A stretch of DNA of 64,000 bases. It comes from Bacteroidetes bacterium 37-13. Lineage in GTDB: Bacteria > Bacteroidota > Bacteroidia > Chitinophagales > LD1. The stretch covers positions 26,519 to 90,518 of the forward strand of contig MKTC01000013.1 in assembly GCA_001897535.1 (NCBI GenBank). Direction: 5' to 3'. Position numbers and translations under genes: made by a program. The notes beneath the pieces were generated by a model, which worked only from the letters and a program-made list of their open reading frames with translations, searched no databases and had not been told where the DNA came from. Positions 43,297-52,758 of this stretch are shown piece by piece (positions within the stretch are counted from its first letter, which is position 1; each line of letters opens with the position of its first letter).

Positions 43297-44604
43297 TTAA
43301 TTAAACTCGGTTTTTCTTCCAAATAAAATATATGAAACGGCAATAAGTAGTAGAAAAATTACAGCCATTAAAGGATTATAGAAAGTAAGCGCACCCAAAG
43401 CTACTAACGCAATCATAAACGCAATGGCAGGAAAATACGGATAAGCCGGAGCTACAAACGGGCGGTACAAATCAGGTTCGCTTTTTCTTAATTTAAACAG
43501 CGATAAACAAGAAAGTGCATACATGCTCACTGCGCCAAATACAGCAATGGTGATAATTTCACTTGTTTTGCCTGTAAATAATGCAATAAAGCCCACAACC
43601 ATATTAAACAATAATGCTTTGTGTGGCGTTTTAAATTTTTGATGTACAGCACCAAGTGCTTTTGGGAAATTTCCGCTTTTGCCCATTTCGTAAGTTGCTC
43701 TACCGGCAGCCAATAGCAAGCCATTAAACGAAGCCACAAAACCAAAAAGCCCGATGCTGATAAGTGAATGGTAAAAGAAGCCGCTTTCGCCCGTAATTTG
43801 TGCCAAAGCCATTGGCAAAGGTGAGTCTGTTTTGTTTCCTGCGGCATCGTAAACAACTTTTTCCCAACCACCAACACCAACTGCTGCACAAAATGTAAGT
43901 ATTGCAAGCACTGCCAAAGTTGCCATGCTGTAAGCAAAACCTTTAGTAATGTTTTTTTGTGGGTCAATAGTTTCTTCTGCCACATTGGCTAAACCTTCCA
44001 TGCCAAGAAAAAACCATATTGCAAACGGAATTGCAGCAAAAGCGCCTGAAATTCCATGCGGAAAGCTATTGGCGGTTAAGTTTTTTATTTCAAAATGTGG
44101 TAGCGTTAATGCTGCAAAAATTAGAAGTTCCGTAATGGCAATAATTGTAATAACCAGTTCAAACGAAGCACTAATTTTTACGCCCCAGATATTTATTCCG
44201 GTAAAAATTAAATAGGCAATCATGGCAAAAACCAAAGCATTTACCGAAGGCATAAGCAAATGAAAGTAAGCGCCAATACCTAAAGCGATGGCAGGAGGCG
44301 CAAATACAAATTCTATCCACTGCGCCATGCCGGCAACAAAACCTGCTTTTTCGCCAAAGGCGCGTTTAGCATAATCAAAAGCACCTCCGGCTTTCGGTAT
44401 AGCACAAGCCAATTCCGAATAGCAAAGCGAAAAAGTAACATACATAATAAGAATAAAAAAAGTGGCAATTGCTAAGCCAAGCGTTCCGCCTTCGTGCAAA
44501 CCAAAGTTCCACCCAAAATACATGCCTGAAATAACATAGCCAACACCCAAGCCCCAAAGCATAATTGGTGTGAGTGTTCGTTGTAAATGCGGTTGCGAAG
44601 ACAT
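43297..44604 (-). CDS. Ethanolamine-type amino acid permease (APC family)
   Basis: A 435-residue APC transporter with twelve hydrophobic segments. The N terminus (LTPIMLWGLGVGYVISGMYF, then GWNFGL) and CYSELACAIPKAGGAFDYAKR are the hallmarks of the ethanolamine permease (Eat) subgroup. The family normally imports ethanolamine or small amines in symport with protons. No ethanolamine ammonia-lyase or eut genes are near, so the actual substrate is unproven. It is flanked by unrelated genes and faces tatA across a 118-base gap. Confidence 0.85.
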   Translation of the reverse strand: MSSQPHLQRTLTPIMLWGLGVGYVISGMYFGWNFGLHEGGTLGLAIATFFILIMYVTFSLCYSELACAIPKAGGAFDYAKRAFGEKAGFVAGMAQWIEFVFAPPAIALGIGAYFHLLMPSVNALVFAMIAYLIFTGINIWGVKISASFELVITIIAITELLIFAALTLPHFEIKNLTANSFPHGISGAFAAIPFAIWFFLGMEGLANVAEETIDPQKNITKGFAYSMATLAVLAILTFCAAVGVGGWEKVVYDAAGNKTDSPLPMALAQITGESGFFYHSLISIGLFGFVASFNGLLLAAGRATYEMGKSGNFPKALGAVHQKFKTPHKALLFNMVVGFIALFTGKTSEIITIAVFGAVSMYALSCLSLFKLRKSEPDLYRPFVAPAYPYFPAIAFMIALVALGALTFYNPLMAVIFLLLIAVSYILFGRKTEFN

Positions 44605-44687
44605 GCTTATTAGTGTTGTTTAGAAACGAAGGAAAAAAACGAATGGAATAATTGCAATATTTTACATCCGCTTCGTGAATTTTAGTT

Positions 44688-44695
44688 TACCTTTG
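44688..44695 (+). promoter_or_regulatory. -7 promoter element before tatA
   Basis: TACCTTTG, a perfect match to TAnnTTTG, 27 bases upstream of the tatA start. No clear TTG box at the usual distance. Confidence 0.55.
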
Positions 44696-44722
44696 CCGTA
44701 TTATTTAATTTAATTCAATGTT

Positions 44723-44950
44723 ATGTTCGGTTTAGGAACACCAGAAATAATAATTATTGTAATAGTTATATTATTACTGTTTGGCGGTAAAAAAATACCG
44801 GAATTAATGCGTGGATTAGGTCAAGGTGTGCGGGAGTTCAACGCTGCAAAAGCTAATGTGAAAGCGGAAATTGAAGATGGAATGAAAAACAAACCGGCTT
44901 CAAAAGACGATAGCGCTGCAACCAACACAACTACCGAAGAGAAAAAATAA
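44723..44950 (+). CDS. tatA: Twin-arginine translocase subunit TatA
   Basis: A 75-residue single-span protein that polymerises to form the Tat export pore. It has the [20 protein letters not shown] helix, the [16 protein letters not shown] hinge and amphipathic helix, and an acidic, Ser/Thr-rich tail. TatA/TatE-type rather than TatB by length. It lies 19 bases before gatA and so is likely co-transcribed. No tatC is in the window. Confidence 0.93.
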   Translation: MFGLGTPEIIIIVIVILLLFGGKKIPELMRGLGQGVREFNAAKANVKAEIEDGMKNKPASKDDSAATNTTTEEKK

Positions 44951-44969
44951 ACGCATCGCCAATCGCAAC

Positions 44970-46388
44970 ATGAATGTAGCTTCATACAAAACAATATCTG
45001 CCATTCAGCAGGATATTGAAAGTGGCATTGTTTCCGTAGAGCAATTAGTTTCCGCTTATCTGCAAAATATCAATAAGCAAAAACACTTAAATGTGTTTTT
45101 AGAAGTGTTTGAAAACGAAGCACTCGAACAAGCAAAAGCATTAGACGAAAAGCATAAAACCGGAGGCAAAAAGGGAAAATTGTTTGGCGTAGTAATTGCT
45201 CTAAAAGACAATATCTGCTATAAAAATCATAAGGTAAGTGCTTCTTCAAGAATTTTGGAAGGCTTCACCGCAATTTATTCTGCCACAGTAGTGGAAAGGC
45301 TTTTGAAAGAAGATGCAATTATAATTGGCAGAACAAACTGCGATGAATTTGCAATGGGATCTTCAAACGAAAATTCTGCTTTTGGCACCGTGCTAAATGC
45401 AGCAGATAACACAAGAGTTTCGGGTGGCTCATCGGGCGGCTCGGCAGTAGCGGTTCAAGCAAATTTGTGTCATGTAGCTTTAGGTTCCGATACCGGAGGT
45501 TCTATTCGCCAACCCGCTGCGTTTACAGGCACAGTAGGCTTGAAACCGACTTACGGCAGCGTTTCGCGCTATGGCTTAATTGCTTATGCTTCTTCTTTCG
45601 ACCAAATTGGGCCAATTACTCATTCTGTTGAAGATGCCGCTTTGGTTACTCAAATTATGGCAGGCAAAGATGAATTTGATAGCACTACTTCTTCTAAATC
45701 GGTTGAAGTTGCAGATTTTTCAAAGCCGGTACAACCGAGCAAAATTGCCATTTTAGGAACAATGGTTGAAAACGATGCTTTGCAACCGGAAGTGAAACAG
45801 ACAACGGCAAATTTTATTGAAGAATTAAAAGCCAAAGGCAACACAGTTGAAACTGTTGAATTTACTTATCTTGATTATTTAATTCCTGCTTATTACGCAC
45901 TCACCACTGCCGAAGCATCGAGCAATTTAGCTCGCTTTGATGGTGTTCACTATGGATTTCGTTCGTCAAATGCAACTGATATGGAATCAGTGTATAAAAA
46001 ATCGAGAACAGAAGGTTTTGGGCGCGAAGTGAAAAACAGAATTATGCTTGGAACTTTTGTGCTTAGCGCTGGATATTACGATGCGTATTACGCACAAGCG
46101 CAAAAAGTGCGCAGGCTGTTACGCGATGGCATTAAAAAGATACTTGAAAACTACGATTTTATTCTGCTTCCTGCCACACCAACTACCGCATTTAAAATTG
46201 GTGAAAAAACAACTAATCCGGTTGAAATGTACTTAGCCGATATTTTTACGGTTTTGGCAAACTTAACCGGCAATCCGGCTTTGGTTTTCCCAATTGGAAA
46301 AGATAATGAGCAAATGCCGATTGGCATACAGCTAATTGGTGGTCATTTTAAAGAAAAAGAATTGATGGAATTTGCTGCAGGTGTGTAG
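44970..46388 (+). CDS. gatA: Asp/Glu-tRNA amidotransferase subunit A
   Basis: A 472-residue amidase of the GatCAB complex, which converts misacylated Glu-tRNA(Gln) and Asp-tRNA(Asn) to the correct forms. The Ser-cisSer-Lys triad sits where it does in characterised GatA: Lys79 (ALKDNI), Ser154 (SGGSSGGS) and nucleophile Ser178 (DTGGSIRQP). The C terminus is short (ends FAAGV), as in other Bacteroidota sequences. Subunits B and C are not in the window. Confidence 0.94.
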   Translation: MNVASYKTISAIQQDIESGIVSVEQLVSAYLQNINKQKHLNVFLEVFENEALEQAKALDEKHKTGGKKGKLFGVVIALKDNICYKNHKVSASSRILEGFTAIYSATVVERLLKEDAIIIGRTNCDEFAMGSSNENSAFGTVLNAADNTRVSGGSSGGSAVAVQANLCHVALGSDTGGSIRQPAAFTGTVGLKPTYGSVSRYGLIAYASSFDQIGPITHSVEDAALVTQIMAGKDEFDSTTSSKSVEVADFSKPVQPSKIAILGTMVENDALQPEVKQTTANFIEELKAKGNTVETVEFTYLDYLIPAYYALTTAEASSNLARFDGVHYGFRSSNATDMESVYKKSRTEGFGREVKNRIMLGTFVLSAGYYDAYYAQAQKVRRLLRDGIKKILENYDFILLPATPTTAFKIGEKTTNPVEMYLADIFTVLANLTGNPALVFPIGKDNEQMPIGIQLIGGHFKEKELMEFAAGV

Positions 46389-46414
46389 TAGATTTTGAAC
46401 CTGAATTTTATTTT

Positions 46415-47452
46415 CTAAAGAGAGGTTGTAAAGATTTCAATCACATCTTTTTGTAGCAAAAATTTATCGTGTAGTTTACCTGAAAAATCAGGTGTTTTAA
46501 TTCCGTTTTCTAAGTGGCAAGGCGCAGTAATTAAGCGCACTTCATCTACTAAATTTTCTTGTAAAAAATGCTGTGCAGTTATTGCTCCGCCTTCAATAAT
46601 TACCGATTGAATATTACGCTTGTACAGTTCATTCAGAATTTGCTGCGGCACATTTTCTGTAAACGAAATTTGCTGCCATTCAATATGTTGCTGTTTATCT
46701 GTTTTTAAGGCATTAAAAACCAATGTATTTGCTGCATCATTAAACAATTTGTTGCTGCTTGGTATGGCATTGTTTTTGTCAATTACTATTCGCAACGGAT
46801 TTTTTCCTTTCCAAAGGCGTGCGGTGAGTTCAGGATTGTCAATTAAAGCGGTATTTTTTCCAACTAAAATTGCTTGTTCTTCTGTGCGCCAGCGGTGGCT
46901 CAATCGTTGCGAAAATTTATTGGTAAGCCAAAGTTGCTGTTGATTTGTTGGAGCTATAAAACCATCTGCACTTTGCGCCATTTTTAGAATTACAAAAGGT
47001 CTTTTTTTTCTATGAAAAGTAAAAAATCTACGGTTCAAAAAATTGCATTGTTCCGGTAAAATACTTTCTATAACTGTTACTCCGGAATCACGCAATTGCT
47101 TAATTCCACTGCCCGAAACAGCAGGATTAGGATCTGCACTGCCAACAACTACATTTTTAATCTGCTTTTCTAAAACTAATAAAGAGCAAGGCGGTGTTTT
47201 TCCAAAATGATTACACGGTTCTAAATTTACATATAAAGTACTTTTCGAAATAAGATGCTTGTGTTCATTTCTAACCGAGTTGATACAGTTTACTTCGGCA
47301 TGTGCAGTGCCAAATTTTTTATGCCAACCTTCGCCAATTATTTTTTCATTGCAAACCAAAACTGCGCCTACCAAAGGATTTGGAGCTACTTCGCCCAACC
47401 CGTTTTGCGCTAATTGTAAGCATCGCAACATGTATTTTTCGTGCTCATTCAC
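46415..47452 (-). CDS. ribD: Bifunctional riboflavin biosynthesis protein RibD
   Basis: A 345-residue enzyme carrying out the deaminase and reductase steps after GTP cyclohydrolase II. The N-terminal deaminase domain has HAEVNC (His51, Glu53) and PCNHFGKTPPC (Cys80, Cys89). The C-terminal reductase domain (about 150-345) includes MAQSADGFIA and IVIDKNNAIP. It is isolated from other rib genes and convergent with gatA, 26 bases away. Confidence 0.93.
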   Translation of the reverse strand: MNEHEKYMLRCLQLAQNGLGEVAPNPLVGAVLVCNEKIIGEGWHKKFGTAHAEVNCINSVRNEHKHLISKSTLYVNLEPCNHFGKTPPCSLLVLEKQIKNVVVGSADPNPAVSGSGIKQLRDSGVTVIESILPEQCNFLNRRFFTFHRKKRPFVILKMAQSADGFIAPTNQQQLWLTNKFSQRLSHRWRTEEQAILVGKNTALIDNPELTARLWKGKNPLRIVIDKNNAIPSSNKLFNDAANTLVFNALKTDKQQHIEWQQISFTENVPQQILNELYKRNIQSVIIEGGAITAQHFLQENLVDEVRLITAPCHLENGIKTPDFSGKLHDKFLLQKDVIEIFTTSL

Positions 47453-47559
47453 GTTTCAAAAGTGCTTCTTTTTAAAATATAAAAAGATACTAGGCAATTC
47501 TTTTTCTTTTTTGTGCGCTTCATTTCCTAAAATTGCAGCCTATTTATACTTAAACGACA

Positions 47560-49080
47560 ATGATGATAGCGATTGGTGAAAACACACTAAAACTTACTGA
47601 AGTTCAACAAATATTATTCTTTAACGCTAAGGTTTTTTTGCCCGAAGTGGTGTTGCAACGCGCTGAAAAAAACTTTCAATTTTTGAAAGCATTTTCTGCC
47701 GATAAAGTGATATATGGTATCAACACAGGTTTTGGACCAATGGCGCAGTATAAAATTCCTTATGTTGATAGGCTCACACTTCAATACAATTTAATTAGAA
47801 GCCACGCAAGCGGCAGCGGCAAGCCAATTGCAGAAGTTTTTTCTAAAGCGATGTTGCTTGATAGGCTTTCTACTTTGGCATGTTGCAAAAGTGGAGTTCA
47901 CCCCGATTTAATTTTGTTGATTACAGAAATGCTAAACAGAGATTTGATTCCTGTAATTTACGAACATGGCGGAGTGGGCGCGAGTGGCGATTTGGTTCAA
48001 TTGGCGCACATGGCTTTGGCAATTATTGGAGAAGGTGAAGTTTTTTACAAAGGAGAAATTACGTCTGCACAGCAAGCATTTGAAGCCGAAAAATTAATAC
48101 CGTTTGCTATTCGCTTGCGCGAAGGTTTAGCTTTAATGAATGGCACTTCGTGCATGACCGGAATTGCCTTAGTAAACTTGTTGAAAGCAGAAAAATTATT
48201 GAAATGGAGTATTTTATTTTCTGCTACCATAAACGAAATTTTTGGTGCTTACAACGACCATGTTTCAGCGCCATTAAACAGTGCGAAATTGCACAAAGGT
48301 CAAAATGAAGTGGCTGCTGCATTACGCGATTTATTGAAGGACAGCAAACTCATTCGCAACCGACAAGAACATCTTTATACAGCAACAAACGAAACACATT
48401 TTAAAGAGAAAGTGCAAGAGTATTATTCACTGCGCTGCACTCCACAAATTATTGGGCCGGTGTGGGATACGGTGCAGCAAGCAAAAGCTACGGTGCTTAA
48501 TGAACTTAATTCTGTAAGCGATAATCCTATTGTAGATGATAGCTTGCAGAATGTGTTTCACGGAGGAAATTTTCATGGTGATTATGTGGCTTTGGAAATG
48601 GATAAACTTAAAATTGCCATTACCAAAATTTCGATGTTGGCAGATAGGCAACTTAACTATTTGCTCAACGATAAATTGAACGGAAAACTTCCGCCATTTA
48701 TCAATAATGCCATTATTGGTTTAAACTTTGGCATACAAGGAATTCAATATACAGCTACTTCCACAGTTGCTGAAAACCAATCGCTTTCTATGCCGGTTTA
48801 TATTCACAGTATCCCGAGCAATAACGATAACCAAGATGTGGTGAGTATGGGCAGCAATGCAGCTTTAATTGCCGCAAAAGTTATTGATAATACTTTTGAA
48901 GTTTTGAGTGTGCACGCGTTAGCTATTGCAGAAGCCATCAGCAGTTTAGGTTTGGCAGAGCAACTTTCGCCCGAGCCAAAACAGTTTTACGATAGCATGA
49001 GAAAAATTACTCCGGCAATAATTGAAGATGTGCCGGCTTTTAAAATTTTGGCAGCAATCCAAACCTATTTAAAAGGCTAA
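47560..49080 (+). CDS. Aromatic amino acid ammonia-lyase (His/Tyr type)
   Basis: A 506-residue MIO-dependent lyase that removes ammonia from an aromatic amino acid. The autocatalytic cofactor triad is Ala141-Ser142-Gly143, followed by Asp144 (GVGASGDLVQLAHMAL). Tyr52 (YGINTGFG) is the catalytic base, and NGTSCMTG lies after it. The sequence strongly resembles the Flavobacterium johnsoniae tyrosine ammonia-lyase used for flexirubin-type pigments, from memory of that enzyme. Yet the selectivity pair is Ser81-His82, as in histidine lyases. The two choices are not resolved here. Neither hutUIG nor flexirubin genes are adjacent. The start may be the first or second of two adjacent ATG codons. Confidence 0.88.
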   Translation: MMIAIGENTLKLTEVQQILFFNAKVFLPEVVLQRAEKNFQFLKAFSADKVIYGINTGFGPMAQYKIPYVDRLTLQYNLIRSHASGSGKPIAEVFSKAMLLDRLSTLACCKSGVHPDLILLITEMLNRDLIPVIYEHGGVGASGDLVQLAHMALAIIGEGEVFYKGEITSAQQAFEAEKLIPFAIRLREGLALMNGTSCMTGIALVNLLKAEKLLKWSILFSATINEIFGAYNDHVSAPLNSAKLHKGQNEVAAALRDLLKDSKLIRNRQEHLYTATNETHFKEKVQEYYSLRCTPQIIGPVWDTVQQAKATVLNELNSVSDNPIVDDSLQNVFHGGNFHGDYVALEMDKLKIAITKISMLADRQLNYLLNDKLNGKLPPFINNAIIGLNFGIQGIQYTATSTVAENQSLSMPVYIHSIPSNNDNQDVVSMGSNAALIAAKVIDNTFEVLSVHALAIAEAISSLGLAEQLSPEPKQFYDSMRKITPAIIEDVPAFKILAAIQTYLKG

Positions 49081-49104
49081 ACAACTTATGTTTATCTTTT
49101 ACAA

Positions 49105-49527
49105 ATGAAAGACCTTGAAAGATTTCTTGAAGCTCAAGAAAACAGCTACCAAACAGCACTTAGCGAAATTCGAAATGGGAGAAAACACACGCATTGGATG
49201 TGGTATATTTTTCCACAAGTAGAAGGATTAGGATTTAGCGAAACATCAAAGTATTATGCCATTAAAAACTTAGAAGAAGCGAAGCAATACTTAAAACATG
49301 AAATTCTTGGTGCAAGACTCATAGAAATTATGAGTGAATTACTTTTGCAAGATACTGATGATGCGCATGAAATTTTCGGCACTCCCGATAATTTAAAATT
49401 ACATTCTTGTGCTACACTTTTTGCACTTGCGGATGAAGAAAATTCTAATAGCGTATTCCAAAAAGTTCTGGATAAGTTTTTTAACGGAAAGTATGATTAT
49501 TCAACAGTGGAAATTATTGAGGAGTAA
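49105..49527 (+). CDS. DUF1810 family protein
   Basis: A 140-residue helical protein, the whole of which matches the DUF1810 pattern: LERFLEAQENSYQTALSEIR, HTHWMWYIFPQVEGLG, and KLHSCATLFAL. It lies 24 bases after the ammonia-lyase gene. The role is unknown; the family occurs widely in bacteria and plants. Confidence 0.87.
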   Translation: MKDLERFLEAQENSYQTALSEIRNGRKHTHWMWYIFPQVEGLGFSETSKYYAIKNLEEAKQYLKHEILGARLIEIMSELLLQDTDDAHEIFGTPDNLKLHSCATLFALADEENSNSVFQKVLDKFFNGKYDYSTVEIIEE

Positions 49528-49613
49528 GCAACAACAGTATTCTATTCATACACGAAAACTCTTTCGATAAAAAGCCGTACTTTTCTTTTCTTCGCAACTT
49601 TAAAATTTAAGAT

Positions 49614-50885
49614 ATGCTTGAGATTTCTGTATTGCGTAGCAACGCAGCAACCGTGAAAGAAAAACTTGCAAAGAAGTATTTTGCAGAAATAAATTTAGTT
49701 GATGAAATTTTAGTCTTAGACGAAAAGCGCAGACAAATTCAAAAAGAAACTGACGACTTGCTTGCTGAACAAAATTTGGCAGCAAAAAGTATTGGCGCTT
49801 TAATGCAAAAAGGAGAGAAAGAAGCCGCAGAAACAGAGAAAGCAAAAGTGGCTGTTTTGAAAGAGCAATCAAAGCAAAAAGAAGAGCTTTTAGCTGCTGT
49901 AGAAAATGAACAACAACAACTTTTGGTGCGCTTGCCAAACCTGCCACACGAGTCAGTTCCGGAAGGTAAAACACCTGAGCAAAATGTAGTAGTACGCGAA
50001 AGCGGCAACAAACCAAATTTAAGCGAAACCGCATTGCCACACTGGGATATTGCCAAGAAATACGATTTGTTCGATTTGGAACTTGGTGTAAAAATTACCG
50101 GAGCAGGATTTCCTGTTTACAAAGGCAAAGGAGCAAAGTTGCAGCGTGCTTTAATTAGTTTTTTCTTGGACAAAGCTACCGAAGCTGGTTACACCGAAGT
50201 AATTCCGCCATTTATCGTAAATGAATCTTCAGCGTTTAGCACAGGGCAATTGCCAGATAAAGAAGGACAAATGTATTACGCCAATTTAGATGGCTTTTAT
50301 TTAATCCCTACGGCAGAAGTTCCGGTTACAAATATTGTGCGTGGCGATATTTTCAACGAAAAAGATTTGCCATTAAAGTATTGTGCTTACTCTCCGTGCT
50401 TTAGGCGCGAAGCAGGCTCTTATGGAAAAGATGTGCGAGGTTTAAATCGTGTTCACCAATTCGATAAAGTTGAAATTGTGCAAATAGCAAATCCAGATAA
50501 AAGCTATCAAGTTTTAGAAGAAATGTTGGCACACGTAGAAAACATTTTGAACCTCTTGAATTTGCCTTATCGCATTTTGCGTTTGTGCGGTGGCGATATG
50601 AGTTTTACTTCTGCCTTAACTTTCGATTTTGAAGTGTGGAGTGGAGCGCAAAAACGTTGGTTAGAAGTAAGCTCTGTTTCAAATTTTGAAACCTTCCAAA
50701 GCAACCGTTTAAAAACACGTTTCCGTGATGAAAATAAAAAAACACGCTTAGTGCATACACTAAACGGCAGTGCGCTTGCATTACCGCGTATAGTTGCTGC
50801 ATTGTTAGAAAACAACCAAACCGAAAATGGCGTTGCCATACCTGAAGTATTGCAGAAATACACAGGCTTCAGCACTTTGCAATAA
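49614..50885 (+). CDS. serS: Seryl-tRNA synthetase
   Basis: A 423-residue class II synthetase. An N-terminal coiled-coil arm (about 27-105) binds tRNA-Ser. The catalytic core follows, with motif 2 CFRREAGSYGKDVRGLNRVH and motif 3 LNGSALALPRIVAALLEN. All motifs are intact and the length is normal. It is monocistronic; no hairpin terminator of strength follows, only an 8-bp AT inverted repeat at 50947-50970. Confidence 0.97.
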   Translation: MLEISVLRSNAATVKEKLAKKYFAEINLVDEILVLDEKRRQIQKETDDLLAEQNLAAKSIGALMQKGEKEAAETEKAKVAVLKEQSKQKEELLAAVENEQQQLLVRLPNLPHESVPEGKTPEQNVVVRESGNKPNLSETALPHWDIAKKYDLFDLELGVKITGAGFPVYKGKGAKLQRALISFFLDKATEAGYTEVIPPFIVNESSAFSTGQLPDKEGQMYYANLDGFYLIPTAEVPVTNIVRGDIFNEKDLPLKYCAYSPCFRREAGSYGKDVRGLNRVHQFDKVEIVQIANPDKSYQVLEEMLAHVENILNLLNLPYRILRLCGGDMSFTSALTFDFEVWSGAQKRWLEVSSVSNFETFQSNRLKTRFRDENKKTRLVHTLNGSALALPRIVAALLENNQTENGVAIPEVLQKYTGFSTLQ

Positions 50886-51028
50886 TTGCAGTATGCGAAA
50901 GTTCTTGTAGCAACAAAACGGATAAGAGTTACAGTAGAAAAACTTTTTTAGTAAGTTTTTTTTTACTAAAATATCTTTCAACTTAAACGATTTTTATATC
51001 TTAGCTTCAACTCACAAAAAAATACGAT

Positions 51029-51499
51029 ATGAAAAGGATAATTGCTTTTTCTCTAATTGCTCTTTTTGCAATTTCAAGTTTTGCACAGCAAGTAAGCAAA
51101 GAATACGATAAGGTAGGAAAATTTAACCAAGGCGTTGCATTTGCATGGAAAAACGGCAAGGTTGGTTTAATTACACAAGATGGAAAAGAAATAATAGCGC
51201 CTCAATACGAATATATTAGCGGTTTTGGTAGAGATGGAATTGCTTACACTACTAAAAAAGGTTTAAAAGGTTTAATCAATATGACCGGTAAAGTTATTGT
51301 AGATAATATTTACGGAGATATTGGAGCATTTCGCGGCTTTTGGGCAATTACACGCAAAAATGGTTTGGCAGGAATGATTAACAAGCACGGAAAAGTTCTA
51401 ATTCCTAATGAATACGAAATAATTAAAGTTGATAAAGGTGGCGTGGTGCGTGCTATAAAAAGTGGAAAAGAAGTTATCTTGAACTTGAAAGACGAATAG
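51029..51499 (+). CDS. Exported WG-repeat protein
   Basis: A 156-residue protein with a signal peptide (MKRIIAFSLIALFAISSFAQ) and four WG repeats of about 30 residues each (GLITQDGKEIIAPQYEYISG; GLINMTGKVIVDNIYGDIG; GMINKHGKVLIPNEYEIIK). WG repeats form small beta-rich domains without a known common function. An AT-rich leader with a -7-like TATCTTAG (50997-51004) precedes it. Confidence 0.85.
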   Translation: MKRIIAFSLIALFAISSFAQQVSKEYDKVGKFNQGVAFAWKNGKVGLITQDGKEIIAPQYEYISGFGRDGIAYTTKKGLKGLINMTGKVIVDNIYGDIGAFRGFWAITRKNGLAGMINKHGKVLIPNEYEIIKVDKGGVVRAIKSGKEVILNLKDE

Positions 51500-51513
51500 A
51501 TTCTGCACGCCTT

Positions 51514-52611
51514 TTACTTCATTATTTTTTCTTGGTGGCGAATACTTTCGTTGTGTATTTGCTGAAACAGTTTTAAGATAAACTCTTCGGTTAATCCGGT
51601 TTGTTTGCTCTTTTCCAGAGCGCGTTTCACAATTTCTGCCCAGCGCTCAGCTTGGTGAATAGTGAGGCGGTGTTCCTTTTTTAAGTTGCCGATTTGTTCA
51701 CTTATCTGCATTCGCTCTCCCATTAACTCAACAAGGTAATCATCAATTCTATCTATTTGCGTTCTTAGCTCTGATAAATGTTCAAGATTATTCTTCTCAA
51801 TTTTGGTTGCGCATACTTCTAATTTTTGAAGTATTTCTCCTAAAATTTTAGGTGTAATTTGTTGTTTGGCATCGCTCCATGCTTTCTCAGGGTTTTCGTG
51901 GGTTTCAATCATTAAACCTTCAAAACCCATATCCATTGCTTGCTGCGAAAGTGGCTGTACTAAATCGGAGCTTCCTCCAATATGTGATGGATCTACAATA
52001 ATTGGTATTTGCGGAAAACGCCTGCGCAATTCAATTGGAATTTCCCACATTGGCGGATTGCGATAAATACTTTTTCCATAGATTGAAAATCCACGATGTA
52101 TTGCGGCTAATTTATCAATGCCAACATTGTAAAATCTTTCGATAGCACCCAGCCAAAGTTCTATATCGGGATTAACCGGATTTTTCACAAGCACGGGAAT
52201 ATTTATGCCTCGCAAACTATCTGCAATTTCTTGAATATTAAATGGTGAAACAGTAGTGCGCGCGCCTATCCACAAAGCATCAATTCCTGCTCTTAAACAT
52301 TGCTCTACATGCTGCGGATTGGCAACTTCTACAATCACAGGCAAGCCAACTTCCACACTTGCATTTTTTATCCACGATAAACCAATTTCGCCTACACCTT
52401 CAAAAGAGTTTGGTCGTGTACGCGGCTTCCAAATTCCGGCACGCAACATACTCACTTGTGGAGCAAATTCTACAATACTTTTTACTGTATTTTGAACTTG
52501 TGTTTCAGTTTCGGCACTGCAAGGCCCGGCAATTACAAATGGCACTTTTTGCTGCTTTGTCCATTGTTGCAGCGGTGCAATTTTCGATAAAGAATTATTT
52601 GCTTCTAACAT
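51514..52611 (-). CDS. DAHP synthase fused to chorismate mutase
   Basis: A 365-residue bifunctional enzyme at both ends of the shikimate pathway. Residues about 10-255 are an AroA-beta/KDOP-type DAHP synthase (AGPCSAET, LRAGIWKPRTRPNSFEG, VDPSHIGGSSDLV). Residues about 270-360 are an AroQ-type chorismate mutase (LRTQIDRIDDYLVELMGERM, then QIGNLKKEH). This fusion is known in Bacteroidota. The start is the ATG at 52611; an in-frame TTG at 52629 lies next to and partly inside a promoter box (52627-52634) and is therefore not translated. It is on the minus strand, convergent with the WG-repeat gene. Confidence 0.92.
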   Translation of the reverse strand: MLEANNSLSKIAPLQQWTKQQKVPFVIAGPCSAETETQVQNTVKSIVEFAPQVSMLRAGIWKPRTRPNSFEGVGEIGLSWIKNASVEVGLPVIVEVANPQHVEQCLRAGIDALWIGARTTVSPFNIQEIADSLRGINIPVLVKNPVNPDIELWLGAIERFYNVGIDKLAAIHRGFSIYGKSIYRNPPMWEIPIELRRRFPQIPIIVDPSHIGGSSDLVQPLSQQAMDMGFEGLMIETHENPEKAWSDAKQQITPKILGEILQKLEVCATKIEKNNLEHLSELRTQIDRIDDYLVELMGERMQISEQIGNLKKEHRLTIHQAERWAEIVKRALEKSKQTGLTEEFILKLFQQIHNESIRHQEKIMK

Positions 52612-52626
52612 AAAAAATAAGGCGGG

Positions 52627-52655
52627 CAAATGTAGATATTAAAGCCTATAAGCAA
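52627..52655 (-). promoter_or_regulatory. Promoter of the DAHP synthase-chorismate mutase gene
   Basis: On the minus strand, TTG (52653-52655 on the plus coordinates) and a perfect -7 box TACATTTG (52627-52634) are separated by 18 bases. The start codon at 52611 lies about 15 bases downstream, giving a short leader. Confidence 0.7.
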
Positions 52656-52758
52656 TAACACTTTTGATTTAAGTTGGCTAATAAATCAATCTTTTGCCAA
52701 TCAGTTTGGGTGCATTAAAAGAAGCAAACTATATTCGCCCACTGAAATTTTTTAAAAC

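Noticed and set aside
50947..50970. An 8-bp inverted repeat after serS as a terminator
   Set aside because: The stem TTTAGTAA / TTACTAAA is AT-only apart from one pair and has an 8-base loop, too weak to call.
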